The translations under genes were made by a program, and so were the position numbers. The notes beneath the pieces were generated by a model that did not search any database, had not been told where the DNA came from, and saw nothing but the letters and a program-made list of their open reading frames with translations. 64,000 nt of DNA. It comes from Muricoccus roseus. Lineage in GTDB: Bacteria; Pseudomonadota; Alphaproteobacteria; Acetobacterales; Acetobacteraceae. Position 1 is the first letter of the stretch; every line of letters starts with the position of its first letter. The stretch spans positions 124,001-188,000 of the forward strand of contig NZ_FQZF01000004.1 in NCBI RefSeq assembly GCF_900141905.1, read 5' to 3'. Below, one piece after another: positions 38,547-47,112 of this stretch.

Positions 38547-40697
38547 CTAGAAGCGCGCCGTGAGCGAGGCCACGGCCTCCAGCGGCTCGCCATAGGCGAC
38601 GCCCAGATTGTTCGAGCCGATCGACGACGTGTAGTAGGTCCGGTCGAAGATGTTCTTCACGTTCACCTGCGCGCGCAGCAGGGTGCGGTCCAGGCGGAAG
38701 TCATAGGCCATGAAGGCATCCGCGACCGCATAGGATGGCAGGAAGAAGCTGTTCGCCGCATCGCCGGCCCGCCGCCCCTCATGCCGCACGCCGCCGCCGA
38801 CGGACAGGCCCTCGCCGCCCAGCACCGGGCCGAAGTCATAGGTGAGGAAGGCGGAGGCGGTGGTGCGCGGCACGTTCGGCAGGCGCTTGCCCTGCACGGA
38901 TGGGTCCTCCACCACGATCGCATCCGTCACCGCGAAGCTCGCGATTCCGCTCAGGCGCTCGGTGATCCGGCCGGCGAGATCGAGTTCGAAGCCGGAGGAG
39001 CGCACGCGGCCCGCCGTGTAGGTGGAGGTGACGCCGCCCGTCGTCACGGAATAGAGCACGTTCTGCTTCTGGATGTTGAACACGGCGGCCGTCAGCGTCA
39101 CGCCTTCCAGCAGCTCCGCCTTCACGCCCGCCTCCCAGGATTCGCCGGTCTCCGGCGGCTGGGAGCCGATATAGCTCGCGATATTGGAGTTCGGCTTGAA
39201 GGACTGGCTGTAGTTCACAAAGAGCGAGAGGTCCGGGCGCGGCTGATAGACAAGCCCCAGGCGCGGCGTCAGCCGCCCACCGGTGGCGTTGGTGTTGACG
39301 TTGAAGGGCCGCCCGCGCCCCGCGAACTGGTCATAGTGCTGGAAGCGCAGCCCCGCGACCGCAATCCACTGGTCGTTCAGATGCACGGAATCCTGCGCAT
39401 AGACCGACCAGGCCTCCAGCCGCTCCGTCTGGTCGCTGTCCGAGGCGACGACATTCGTGCTGGGCGCCAGCCGGCCATAGACGGGGTCGAAGATGTTGAA
39501 GCGCTGGTTCACCGTGCCGCGGATCAGGTTGGAGCGGCGCGTGCTGGAATAATCGTAGGAGGTGCCGAAGAGCAGGTTGTTCCGCAGACCCAGCAGCCGC
39601 ACCTGCCCGTTCACATCCGCCCGCATCGCATGGTTGAAGATGGTGGAGGACTGCGTGGCATCCGCGCGGCGGGTGGCGATTCCGGTCGCGGAATCATAGG
39701 CGGTGACGCGCGCCTGGTTATCCGAATAGTTGTTGATGCTGTAGGTGTAGCGCAGGTCCACGCGCCAGTCCTGGTTCAGCCGCTGGCCCAGATGCCAGGC
39801 TGCCAGGTCCGAATCACCCGATGTGATGTTGTAGCGTTCATCGAGGCGGCGTCCGCGCGGGATGTCCACGAACTGGCCGCGCCGCGTGTCGAAGATGGTG
39901 CCGCGGTCGAAGGGCACGTCGTAATCCACATGCCAGTAGGAGAACTCCGCCGTCGTGTCCGGCCCGTACCAGCCGAAGGAGGGCGCGATCATGCTCTGCC
40001 GGATGGAGCCGAAGTCCCGCCAGTAGGACTGGTTCTCGTATTCGCCGATCAGCCGGTAGGCGAAGCCACCCGTGCCCAGCGGCCCCGTGAGGTCGAAGCC
40101 GGTGGAGCCGCCGCCGAAGGAGGAAAGGCGCCCCGTGATGCTGCCGGCCTGGGTGAGCTGCGGGCGGCGCGTGACCACGTTCACCAGCCCGCCCGGGTCG
40201 AGGATGCCATAGAGCGTGGCGGAGGGACCCTTCAGCACCTCCACGTAATCGGTGGCGGCGTTGAAGCTGCGGGGCAGGGCGGTCCGCAGCCCATCGATCA
40301 GGATTCCGCCGTCCCGGTTGTCACCGAAGCCGCGCCGGATCACCGCGTCCTGCGTGCCGCCCAGCGTGTTGGTCTGGGCGATGCCGCTGACATTGGCCAG
40401 GGCCTCGTCCAGGGTCGAGGCCGCCTGGTCCCGCAGCACGCGGGAGGGCACCACGACGACGGATTGGGGAATATCGAGGATGCGGGCCTCGGTTCCGGCT
40501 CCGACGGTCGCCCGCAGGGGCTGGTAGCCGACCTGACTGGGCGCCGAGCCCTGCACATCCACCGTAGGGACCGCGACCGCGCCGGGGACCGGGTCATCAG
40601 CGGCGGCAGGTGGTGCCACCTGCGCGGCGGCAGGCAGCGCCCCGGCCATCAACCAGAGCAACGGATGCACCCAGGGGGCGCGAGAGGGCAGGGCCAT
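38547..40697 (-). CDS. TonB-dependent siderophore receptor
   Basis: Outer-membrane receptor of 716 residues. It has a signal peptide (about 1-26), a plug domain with SVVVVPSRVLRDQAASTLDE and GILIDGLR, the plug/barrel junction VEVLKGPSATLYG, a 22-strand barrel region, and a C-terminal aromatic end (ASLTARF) typical for outer-membrane insertion. The TonB box is probably within VPTVDVQG at about 44-51. It takes up an iron-siderophore by homology. A candidate iron-regulator inverted repeat lies upstream at 40734. Confidence 0.95.
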   Translation of the reverse strand: MALPSRAPWVHPLLWLMAGALPAAAQVAPPAAADDPVPGAVAVPTVDVQGSAPSQVGYQPLRATVGAGTEARILDIPQSVVVVPSRVLRDQAASTLDEALANVSGIAQTNTLGGTQDAVIRRGFGDNRDGGILIDGLRTALPRSFNAATDYVEVLKGPSATLYGILDPGGLVNVVTRRPQLTQAGSITGRLSSFGGGSTGFDLTGPLGTGGFAYRLIGEYENQSYWRDFGSIRQSMIAPSFGWYGPDTTAEFSYWHVDYDVPFDRGTIFDTRRGQFVDIPRGRRLDERYNITSGDSDLAAWHLGQRLNQDWRVDLRYTYSINNYSDNQARVTAYDSATGIATRRADATQSSTIFNHAMRADVNGQVRLLGLRNNLLFGTSYDYSSTRRSNLIRGTVNQRFNIFDPVYGRLAPSTNVVASDSDQTERLEAWSVYAQDSVHLNDQWIAVAGLRFQHYDQFAGRGRPFNVNTNATGGRLTPRLGLVYQPRPDLSLFVNYSQSFKPNSNIASYIGSQPPETGESWEAGVKAELLEGVTLTAAVFNIQKQNVLYSVTTGGVTSTYTAGRVRSSGFELDLAGRITERLSGIASFAVTDAIVVEDPSVQGKRLPNVPRTTASAFLTYDFGPVLGGEGLSVGGGVRHEGRRAGDAANSFFLPSYAVADAFMAYDFRLDRTLLRAQVNVKNIFDRTYYTSSIGSNNLGVAYGEPLEAVASLTARF

Positions 40698-40733
40698 GGG
40701 GGATCCGGCAGGGCATCGGCTCAAGTAATGAAG

Positions 40734-40754
40734 TGCGAATGCACGTTACTCGCA
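40734..40754 (-). promoter_or_regulatory. Candidate operator upstream of the TonB receptor
   Basis: Inverted half-sites TGCGA and TCGCA separated by 11 bases, 36-57 bases upstream of the receptor ATG, in a locally AT-richer stretch. Position suits an iron regulator (Fur, Irr or RirA type), but no consensus is matched well enough to name one. Confidence 0.35.
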
Positions 40755-40834
40755 ATACCGTCAACGCCACCGCAACGCAGGGCAGAACGGCCCTGCGGCT
40801 TTGCAACGGGGCAAGGGCGCCCTGCCCCGGGCGA

Positions 40835-41530
40835 TCAGATGTCCTCGAGCCGGTCCAGGTAGCGCAGGCCCGCCTTTTCCAGCGCCGAGCGCATGCCGTA
40901 GAGGTCGAGCCCGAGCACCCCGGCGGCCAGCTTCTCCCGCTTCTCCCCCTCATTCGCCTGCCGCTTCTCGGCGGCCGCGAGGGTGGCGGCGATATCGGCG
41001 GCCGGCACCACCACCACGCCGTCGTCATCGGCCACCACCACGTCGCCTGGCCGCACGGAAACGCCCGCGCAAACCACGGGGATGTTCACCGAGCCCAGCG
41101 TTGCCTTCACCGTGCCGCGCGCGGAGATGGCGCGGGACCATACGGGGAAGCCCATCTCCCGCAGCACCGCCACGTCCCGCACCCCGGCATCGATGACAAG
41201 CCCGCGCACGCCGCGTGCCCTGAGCGATGTGGCGAGGAGGTCGCCGAACATGCCGTCCGTGTTGTCCGTGGTGCAGGCGACGACGAGGATGTCGCCCTCC
41301 TGACACTGCTCGACGGCAACATGGATCATCCAGTTGTCGCCGGGCTGCGCCAGCACTGTCACCGCGCTGCCCACCGCCGCGGCGCCGGCCCAGGCCGGGC
41401 GCATATAGGTCTTCATCAGGTTGGGCGCACGGCCGCTCGCCTCATGCGTGGTGGAGACGCCGAGGGGAGCGAAACGTTCGATGATGGCGAGGTCGGCGCG
41501 CGGGTTGTGGCGGATGACAACGGGGGTCAT
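40835..41530 (-). CDS. ligK: 4-carboxy-4-hydroxy-2-oxoadipate aldolase / oxaloacetate decarboxylase
   Basis: Class II metal aldolase of the RraA fold, 231 residues, cleaving CHA to pyruvate and oxaloacetate at the end of the protocatechuate/gallate 4,5-cleavage route. The catalytic Arg-Asp pair is present in [20 protein letters not shown]. Helices at the C-terminus match LigK/GalC. Its start overlaps the galB stop by four bases; ligI, galB and ligK form consecutive steps. Confidence 0.93.
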   Translation of the reverse strand: MTPVVIRHNPRADLAIIERFAPLGVSTTHEASGRAPNLMKTYMRPAWAGAAAVGSAVTVLAQPGDNWMIHVAVEQCQEGDILVVACTTDNTDGMFGDLLATSLRARGVRGLVIDAGVRDVAVLREMGFPVWSRAISARGTVKATLGSVNIPVVCAGVSVRPGDVVVADDDGVVVVPAADIAATLAAAEKRQANEGEKREKLAAGVLGLDLYGMRSALEKAGLRYLDRLEDI

Positions 41531-42264
41531 GCCAGCACCTCCACCGCATCCGGGAAGATGGTCTGGTAGGCCTCGCCATACTTCATGGCCTTGCCCGAGT
41601 TGCGCCCGCCCTGCATGCCGCGGTTCAGCGCCACGCGCTCATAATAGTCCCACAGGTGGCGCTGGGCGGGTAGCTGCTCGAAGGCCTTCCACTTCCTCTC
41701 CCAGACCTCGGTGATGTTGAGGATGCGGTTGGGCTTGAAGTCGCATTGCTCGGGCTGGTGCGGCTCGAACTGAAAGACCTGCGGGGCGGAATAGGTGACG
41801 CCGTCCGGGCCGGGCTTGTGGCCGGCCGCCTGTGCGACGATGCGCGCTTCCTGCGCGATGCGCGCGGCCTCGGGGTGATCGACATTGTAGGGGTCCTTCA
41901 CCGCATGGGTGAGGACAAAGGAGGGATTCACCTCGCGATAGATGTCGATCAGCCGGTCCATCATCGCACCGGTGATCCGCAGCGGGTAGTCGCCGGCATC
42001 GAAGAACTCGATCTCGGCCCCCAGCACCCCGGCGGCGGCCTCGGCCTCCGCCTTGCGCGCCGCCTTGCAGGCCTCAAGCGTCATGCCGGGCTGCTTCCAG
42101 GCGCCCTGGCTCTCGCCGCGCTCGCCATAGGACATGCAGACGATCTTCACGCGGTAGCCCATCTTCGCATGCAGCGCGATGGCGCCGCCCGCGCGCCACA
42201 CGAAGTCGCCGGGATGGGCGGTAACGACGAGGCCGGATTTCTGCTGCCCGGACATGGTGCTCAT
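41527..42264 (-). CDS. galB: 4-oxalomesaconate hydratase, PIG-L type
   Basis: 245-residue PIG-L-fold zinc protein related to GalB, which hydrates 4-oxalomesaconate to CHA. Motifs: [21 protein letters not shown] (normally HPDD; here HPGD, as in GalB-type proteins), [10 protein letters not shown], and [16 protein letters not shown] with the second zinc His. It lies between ligI and ligK, the preceding and following pathway steps. It replaces the unrelated hydratase LigJ found in Sphingobium. Confidence 0.9.
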   Translation of the reverse strand: MSTMSGQQKSGLVVTAHPGDFVWRAGGAIALHAKMGYRVKIVCMSYGERGESQGAWKQPGMTLEACKAARKAEAEAAAGVLGAEIEFFDAGDYPLRITGAMMDRLIDIYREVNPSFVLTHAVKDPYNVDHPEAARIAQEARIVAQAAGHKPGPDGVTYSAPQVFQFEPHQPEQCDFKPNRILNITEVWERKWKAFEQLPAQRHLWDYYERVALNRGMQGGRNSGKAMKYGEAYQTIFPDAVEVLA

Positions 42265-42269
42265 CCCTC

Positions 42270-43142
42270 TCAGCGCGCCCAGTACAGGCGGTTCGGATTG
42301 TCGATCAGGATCTTGCGGCGCACGGCCTCATCCTCCACCGCCAGGGCGAGGAGATCCACCAGGTCGCCATCATTCGGCATGTCGCCCGCGATGTTCGGAT
42401 GCGGGAAGTCGGTACCCCACAGCGTGCGATCCGGTGCGATCTCCGCCAGCCTGCGCGCGAAGGGCACGGCGTCATGGAAGGGGCTGCCTTCGGTGGAAAC
42501 GCGCTCGGGCCCGCAGATCTTCACCCAGGCCAGCTCGTTCCTCATCAGCTCGAGCAGCCGGCCGAAGGGTTCCTGCTCCAGCCCGTTCCTGGCCTGCACC
42601 CGGCCCATATGGTCGATCACGAAGGGCACGCGGATGCGGGAGATGCGCTCCGCATGCTCCAGGATGTCACCGGCGTCGAGATGCAGCACCACATGCCACC
42701 CCAGGGGACGGATGCGGTCCAGGACGCGATCGAACACCTCCAGATCGGGCGTGCCGCCGAGATGCTTCACGAAATTGAAGCGTACGCCGCGCACGCCGCC
42801 GCGGTCCAGCTCCTCCAGCCCCGCATCGGTGATGCCGCCATCCACGATGGCGACGCCGCGATAGGCGCCTTCGCTGCGCTCGATCGCGTCGATCATCGCC
42901 GCGTTGTCGGTGCCGTGGCAGCTCGCCTGCACGATCACCGCCCGCTCTACGCCGATCGCCGCGTGCACGCGGCGTAGGTCCTCCACCGGCGCGTCCGGTG
43001 GGGTGTAGGAACGGTCCGGCGCGTAGGGGAACCGGTCGGCCGGCCCGAAGACATGGCAATGCGCGTCACAGGCCCCCGCCGGCAGCTTGTAGGCCGGAGT
43101 CTTCGGGTTCGGGTCCGGCGCCTTGCAGCTCTTCATGCTCAT
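42270..43142 (-). CDS. ligI: 2-pyrone-4,6-dicarboxylate hydrolase
   Basis: Amidohydrolase-fold lactonase opening 2-pyrone-4,6-dicarboxylate to 4-oxalomesaconate. About 290 residues: CDAHCHVFGPADRFPYAPDRSY carries the HxH-type motif, followed by VQASCHGTDNAAM, VIDHMGRV and the conserved Asp in LWGTDFPHPN. The ATG at 43142 overlaps the upstream stop codon (ATGA) and has a GAGAGG site; an ATG at 43136 is also possible. Confidence 0.93.
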   Translation of the reverse strand: MSMKSCKAPDPNPKTPAYKLPAGACDAHCHVFGPADRFPYAPDRSYTPPDAPVEDLRRVHAAIGVERAVIVQASCHGTDNAAMIDAIERSEGAYRGVAIVDGGITDAGLEELDRGGVRGVRFNFVKHLGGTPDLEVFDRVLDRIRPLGWHVVLHLDAGDILEHAERISRIRVPFVIDHMGRVQARNGLEQEPFGRLLELMRNELAWVKICGPERVSTEGSPFHDAVPFARRLAEIAPDRTLWGTDFPHPNIAGDMPNDGDLVDLLALAVEDEAVRRKILIDNPNRLYWAR

Positions 43143-44116
43143 TGCCTCTCGATGCCCGCGCGCTCGATCACGCCACGCCACTTCTCCGCCTCGGCTTCCA
43201 TCAGCTGGCCGAGATGCGCGGGCGCGTCACCCCTGGCCTCCACCCCAGCCTCCAGCAGCTTGCTGCGCACGGTCGGATCGGCCAGGGAGGCGTTCAGCGC
43301 CGCGTTGATGCGCTCGACCACCGGCGCGGGGGTGCGCGCCGGCGCGACGATGGCGTTCCAGGACGTCACGTCGAAACCCGCGATCCCGGCCTCCTGCAGG
43401 GTCGGCACGTCCGGCAGGTTGGCGGCCCGCTGGGCGGAGGTGACGGCGATGGCGCGCAGCGAGCCGTCGCGGATCTGCCCCATCAGCGGCGCCACGATCT
43501 CGAAGGCCGCCGTCACGTCGTTGCGGAGCAGGCTTGTGAGCAGGGCGGGCGTGCCGGAGAAGGGCACCGTGGTCGCCTCGATCCCGGCGCTGGTCTTGAA
43601 CAGCTCGGCGGCGAGGTTCTGCGTGCTGCCCACGCTGATCGTGCCGATATTCCCGCTGCGCGGATCGCGCTTCAGCTGGGCGATGAGGTCTCCCGCCGTC
43701 CGGATGGGCGACTGGGGCGCCACCAGAACCGCGATGGCGAAGGTGCCCATCAGCCCGACAGGCGCGAAGTCGCGGATGGGGTCAAAGGGAAGGGAGCGGA
43801 ACAGCGACTTGCTGATGGCATGGGCATTGGTGGCCACCATCAGCGTCGCGCCATCCGCCGGCGCCTGAAGCAGCGTCTGCCCCGCCACGATCCCGCCCGC
43901 GCCGGGGCGGTTCTCAATCACCACCGGCTGCTTCAGTCGCTCTGACAGCGCGGCGCCCACGGTCCGGGCCGTCAGGTCGGCCACGCCCCCCGCGGCATTC
44001 GGCACGATGAGGCGAATGGGCTTGTCGGGCAGCGATTGGCCGAAGGCAGGGGCCCCCAGGGTACCGGCCGCGGCGATGCCGCCCAGCCGCAGCGCGTCAC
44101 GGCGTGTGATGGACAT
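43139..44116 (-). CDS. Bug-family tripartite tricarboxylate transporter receptor
   Basis: Periplasmic solute receptor of the TctC/Bug family, 325 residues. It has a Tat-type signal (SITRRDALRLGGIAAAG, cleavage about residue 27) and the family motifs PIRLIVPNAAGGVADLTAR, VVIENRPGAGGIVAG and DPIRDFAPVGL. It probably binds an aromatic or carboxylic substrate for the surrounding catabolic cluster. The TctA/TctB membrane partners are not in this window. Confidence 0.94.
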   Translation of the reverse strand: MSITRRDALRLGGIAAAGTLGAPAFGQSLPDKPIRLIVPNAAGGVADLTARTVGAALSERLKQPVVIENRPGAGGIVAGQTLLQAPADGATLMVATNAHAISKSLFRSLPFDPIRDFAPVGLMGTFAIAVLVAPQSPIRTAGDLIAQLKRDPRSGNIGTISVGSTQNLAAELFKTSAGIEATTVPFSGTPALLTSLLRNDVTAAFEIVAPLMGQIRDGSLRAIAVTSAQRAANLPDVPTLQEAGIAGFDVTSWNAIVAPARTPAPVVERINAALNASLADPTVRSKLLEAGVEARGDAPAHLGQLMEAEAEKWRGVIERAGIERQ

Positions 44117-44167
44117 GCACCTGTCTCCCTTGTTTGGCGACCCCGGCCGGGGCGATGCCTGATGGCG

Positions 44168-45049
44168 CTATTCGGCGGCCGCGCGCGACTGGATGGTCGC
44201 GGCCAGCGCATCCAGCAGCACGTCCAGATCGGTGGTCGCGAGCTGCGCCTTGTCCATCTCCCGCCCGCGCGCGGCCGCCCAGTCCTGGCGCTCGGCGATG
44301 GCGCGGCTGAGCAGCGGCTCGACCCCGGCCTCGTCCACAGTGCGGGAGACCTCGCGCATCTCCTCCGCGCGGCGCCGACCATGGATCAGCGCGCGGCTGA
44401 TCACGTAGCGGGCCAGGCCACGCCAATCCTCATGCGGCAGCGTGTCGGCGAGGGAGCGCAGCACCTCCTTCTCCACGCCGTAATGGCGGGCGGCGAGCAT
44501 GCATTCCGTCGTCAGCGCCTCCAGCCCCTTCACCATGACACTGCGGCACATCTTCACCGAGGAGGCCTTGCCGATCTCGGGCGAGAAGACCGTCATCTTC
44601 ATCCCGAAGGGCGCCATCCGCTCGATGAAGGCCGGCGCATCCGCCCCGCCGAGCAGCATGGGGGAGCGCAGCCCCCGGGGCGGCACGCTGCTCATCACCG
44701 CGGCCTCGACGTAGCGGCCGCCCGCCGCTGCCACCACACGCGCATTCGCCTGCTTCGCGGCGGGGGAGATCGAGTTCACATCGACCACGAAGGGGGCATG
44801 GGCCAATCCGCCGCCGAGCGATTCCGCCGCGGCGAGGGCGGATCCCGCCGTGACGGAGATGAACACGACATCCGCCCCTATAGCCGCCTCGGCTGCGTTG
44901 GCGGGAACCTCGGCGCCGAAGGCCGCGGCGCGTTCGCGAGCGGCGGGCAGCACGTCATAGGCCCGGATGTCGGTGGCGCCGCCCGCGCGCAGGTCACGGG
45001 CGAAGATCCCGCCCACCTCGCCGAAGCCGATGATGGCGAAGCTGGTCAT
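44168..45049 (-). CDS. NAD(P)-dependent oxidoreductase, 6-phosphogluconate dehydrogenase-like (DUF1932)
   Basis: 293 residues. The Rossmann domain has dinucleotide motif IIGFGEVGGIFARDL (residues 5-19), and the all-helical C-terminal half fits DUF1932 (KMCRSVMVKGLEALTTECML). The fold is that of beta-hydroxyacid dehydrogenases. The gene sits inside the protocatechuate/phthalate-type cluster; an oxidation of a pathway hydroxy acid or semialdehyde is inferred, but its substrate is not evident. Confidence 0.85.
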   Translation of the reverse strand: MTSFAIIGFGEVGGIFARDLRAGGATDIRAYDVLPAARERAAAFGAEVPANAAEAAIGADVVFISVTAGSALAAAESLGGGLAHAPFVVDVNSISPAAKQANARVVAAAGGRYVEAAVMSSVPPRGLRSPMLLGGADAPAFIERMAPFGMKMTVFSPEIGKASSVKMCRSVMVKGLEALTTECMLAARHYGVEKEVLRSLADTLPHEDWRGLARYVISRALIHGRRRAEEMREVSRTVDEAGVEPLLSRAIAERQDWAAARGREMDKAQLATTDLDVLLDALAATIQSRAAAE

Positions 45050-45062
45050 GCCGTTCCTCTCC

Positions 45063-45953
45063 CTAATCCACGCCGTCCGGCAGCCCGTCCCAGACCTCGT
45101 CGGGGGTCAGGGGGCGCGGCAGCATGTCCTGTTCGGTCATGTAGCGAAGCGCGAGTTCGATCACGGGGCGCAGCGCCGCGCGGCTGGCGGGCGGCGGGCC
45201 GCGGCCATCCGGCGGAACAGCCGTTGCGGCCTGGCGGAGCATGCGCACGACCTCCCGCACCAGCTCAGGGCGCCCCTCGGCCAACTCACGCGTCACGCAG
45301 AGCATGTGGTTCACCGGCACCATCCGGTGGCGCTGCCAGAAGGCCTCGGCGGCCGCGGCCGGATCAGGGAAGACGGTGCGCAGGCCGGGATCGTCCGGCA
45401 TGTCGTTGCCGACGATCACCGCATCCAGCTCCCCCGCGCGCAGCATGGCCAGCATGTCCTGCCCCGGCGCCGCGCGCTCCGCGAAGGGCGGATCGGCGAT
45501 GCCGGCGACATGCGCATCTTCGAAGGTGACCCAGCGGCTCTCGGCCGGGCGAGGCCCGCCTTCCTCGGCGATGATGCCGCGCAGCCACATGCCCGTGGTC
45601 TGGCTGTAGGCGCGCACGCCGATCCGCCTGCCCGAGAGATCGGCGGGTGAACGGATCGTGCTCTCCTGCCGGCAGAGCAAGGCGGATTGCTGGAACCGCG
45701 CCGCCAGCACCACGGGGAGCAGCACCAGCGGGCGGCCCATCGCGCGCGCCTGCAGGAAGGTCGCGATCGCCATTTCCGAGACGTCGAAGCGCAGCTCCCG
45801 CACCATCGGCGCGAAGGCGCGGCTGATGACGGGAACGTCCGCGAAGTCGAGCCGCAGCAGCGGCGAGGTGACCCCGCCATCCTTCAGGGCCCGCGTGCGA
45901 GGATAGGTGCCGATGGCCGCGCGCAACACGGCCGGTTCTCCCGGCGGCGACAC
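45063..45953 (-). CDS. 4,5-dihydroxyphthalate decarboxylase-like protein
   Basis: 296 residues related to Pht5, which decarboxylates 4,5-dihydroxyphthalate to protocatechuate using a binding-protein-like fold without cofactor. Seen: LRAAIGTYPRTRALKDG, FDVSEMAIATFLQAR, LPVVLAARFQQSAL and SGRRIGVRAYSQTTGMWLRG. There is no signal peptide, which supports a cytoplasmic enzyme rather than a transport receptor. A GTG start at 45953 (MSPPGEP) is used, with a second GTG eight codons on. It makes a coherent upstream step for the ligI-galB-ligK genes. Confidence 0.78.
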   Translation of the reverse strand: MSPPGEPAVLRAAIGTYPRTRALKDGGVTSPLLRLDFADVPVISRAFAPMVRELRFDVSEMAIATFLQARAMGRPLVLLPVVLAARFQQSALLCRQESTIRSPADLSGRRIGVRAYSQTTGMWLRGIIAEEGGPRPAESRWVTFEDAHVAGIADPPFAERAAPGQDMLAMLRAGELDAVIVGNDMPDDPGLRTVFPDPAAAAEAFWQRHRMVPVNHMLCVTRELAEGRPELVREVVRMLRQAATAVPPDGRGPPPASRAALRPVIELALRYMTEQDMLPRPLTPDEVWDGLPDGVD

Positions 45954-46054
45954 CGGGCTAGGCCCGTGCCGGGGCGCGCTGCGCCCGCCCGGTTCTCTTG
46001 GTCATGGGGCGCTTCCTCCCGCCCCGCAGCGTGCCGTGGGGCCTTGGCTTTCCC

Positions 46055-47062
46055 CTACCCCCCTGGCCGAGCCGCTGTCCTATTGTTTTCCCGCCCTCCC
46101 ATATGACGGCCCGTTATAGCGGCCAGGCCCCGCTCGCCGATCTCCGCGACATGGGCCCGCAGGCAGGCCACGAAGGCATGGCCAGCGGGCGGCAGCGGGC
46201 GGCCGCGCGGCAGGATGAGCCCGGCCGGCCGTTGCGGCGCGGGCACGGGCAGCGGCACCACCCGCAGCACGCCACGCAGCATGTCCCCGGCCATCATCAG
46301 GCGCGGCATCACCGAGATCATGTCCGTGGCCAGCAGCATTTCCCGGATGAATCCATAGGAGCTGGAGCGCATGGAGCTGCTCGGCTCGAGCGAGAGCAGC
46401 GCGAGCAGGTTCTCGATCTCCTGTCCCACCCGCTGGCTGACGGTCGGCAGGATCAGGTCATAGCGGCGAAGCGTCTCCAGCGTCACCTCGGCCTCTTCGA
46501 AGACCGGGTGGCCGGCGCGGGCGATGATGGAGATGGGCTCCTCCCAGAGCGGCTCGCGCGGGAAGCCGTCGGGCATGGCGGGTTCGTAGAGGCGCCCCAC
46601 GATCAGGTCGATCTCGCCCGCGGCCAGCTTGGGCAGCAGCTCCTCGGTCCGCCCTTGCTCCAGCCGCACCCGGATGCCGGGATGCTCGGCGGTCAGCCGG
46701 GTTAGCGCACCGGGCAGGACGCCGGTGGCGGCCACGGGCAGGGTGCCGATGGCCACCGTTCCGCCCTCCGGATCCGAGATCCGGTCCAGCGCCTCGTCCA
46801 GCCGCCGCAGCTCCGCCAGGATCCGGCGCGCGGCCTGGGCGAGCATCATGCCCGCCTCGGTCGGGCGCACGCCGCGCGGCAGCCGGTCGAACAGGCGCTG
46901 CCCCGTGACCTCCTCCAACTCCTGCAGCATGCGGGTCAGGGCCGGCTGGCTGATGCCGAGCACGGCGGCGGCCCGCAGCAGGCTTCCCTGCGCCACAATC
47001 GCCTCCAAGGCCCGCAACTGGTGCAGCTTCAGGCGCTGGTTGAGGTAGCGGCGGATCGTCAT
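46055..47062 (-). CDS. LysR-family transcriptional regulator (PcaQ/GbpR-like)
   Basis: 335 residues. The N-terminal winged helix-turn-helix (LKLHQLRALEAIVAQGSLLRAA, SQPALTRMLQELEEVTG, LFDRLPRGVRPTEAG) and the effector-binding domain (about 95-305) resemble PcaQ/GbpR. It is upstream of, and on the same strand as, the aromatic catabolic genes and is their most likely regulator. The effector would be a pathway intermediate, which is inference. Confidence 0.92.
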   Translation of the reverse strand: MTIRRYLNQRLKLHQLRALEAIVAQGSLLRAAAVLGISQPALTRMLQELEEVTGQRLFDRLPRGVRPTEAGMMLAQAARRILAELRRLDEALDRISDPEGGTVAIGTLPVAATGVLPGALTRLTAEHPGIRVRLEQGRTEELLPKLAAGEIDLIVGRLYEPAMPDGFPREPLWEEPISIIARAGHPVFEEAEVTLETLRRYDLILPTVSQRVGQEIENLLALLSLEPSSSMRSSSYGFIREMLLATDMISVMPRLMMAGDMLRGVLRVVPLPVPAPQRPAGLILPRGRPLPPAGHAFVACLRAHVAEIGERGLAAITGRHMGGRENNRTAARPGG

Positions 47063-47112
47063 GGTGGGCGAATGGTAGGGGAAAGGCAGGGGAGGCGTAT
47101 CCCCCCCGGCCT

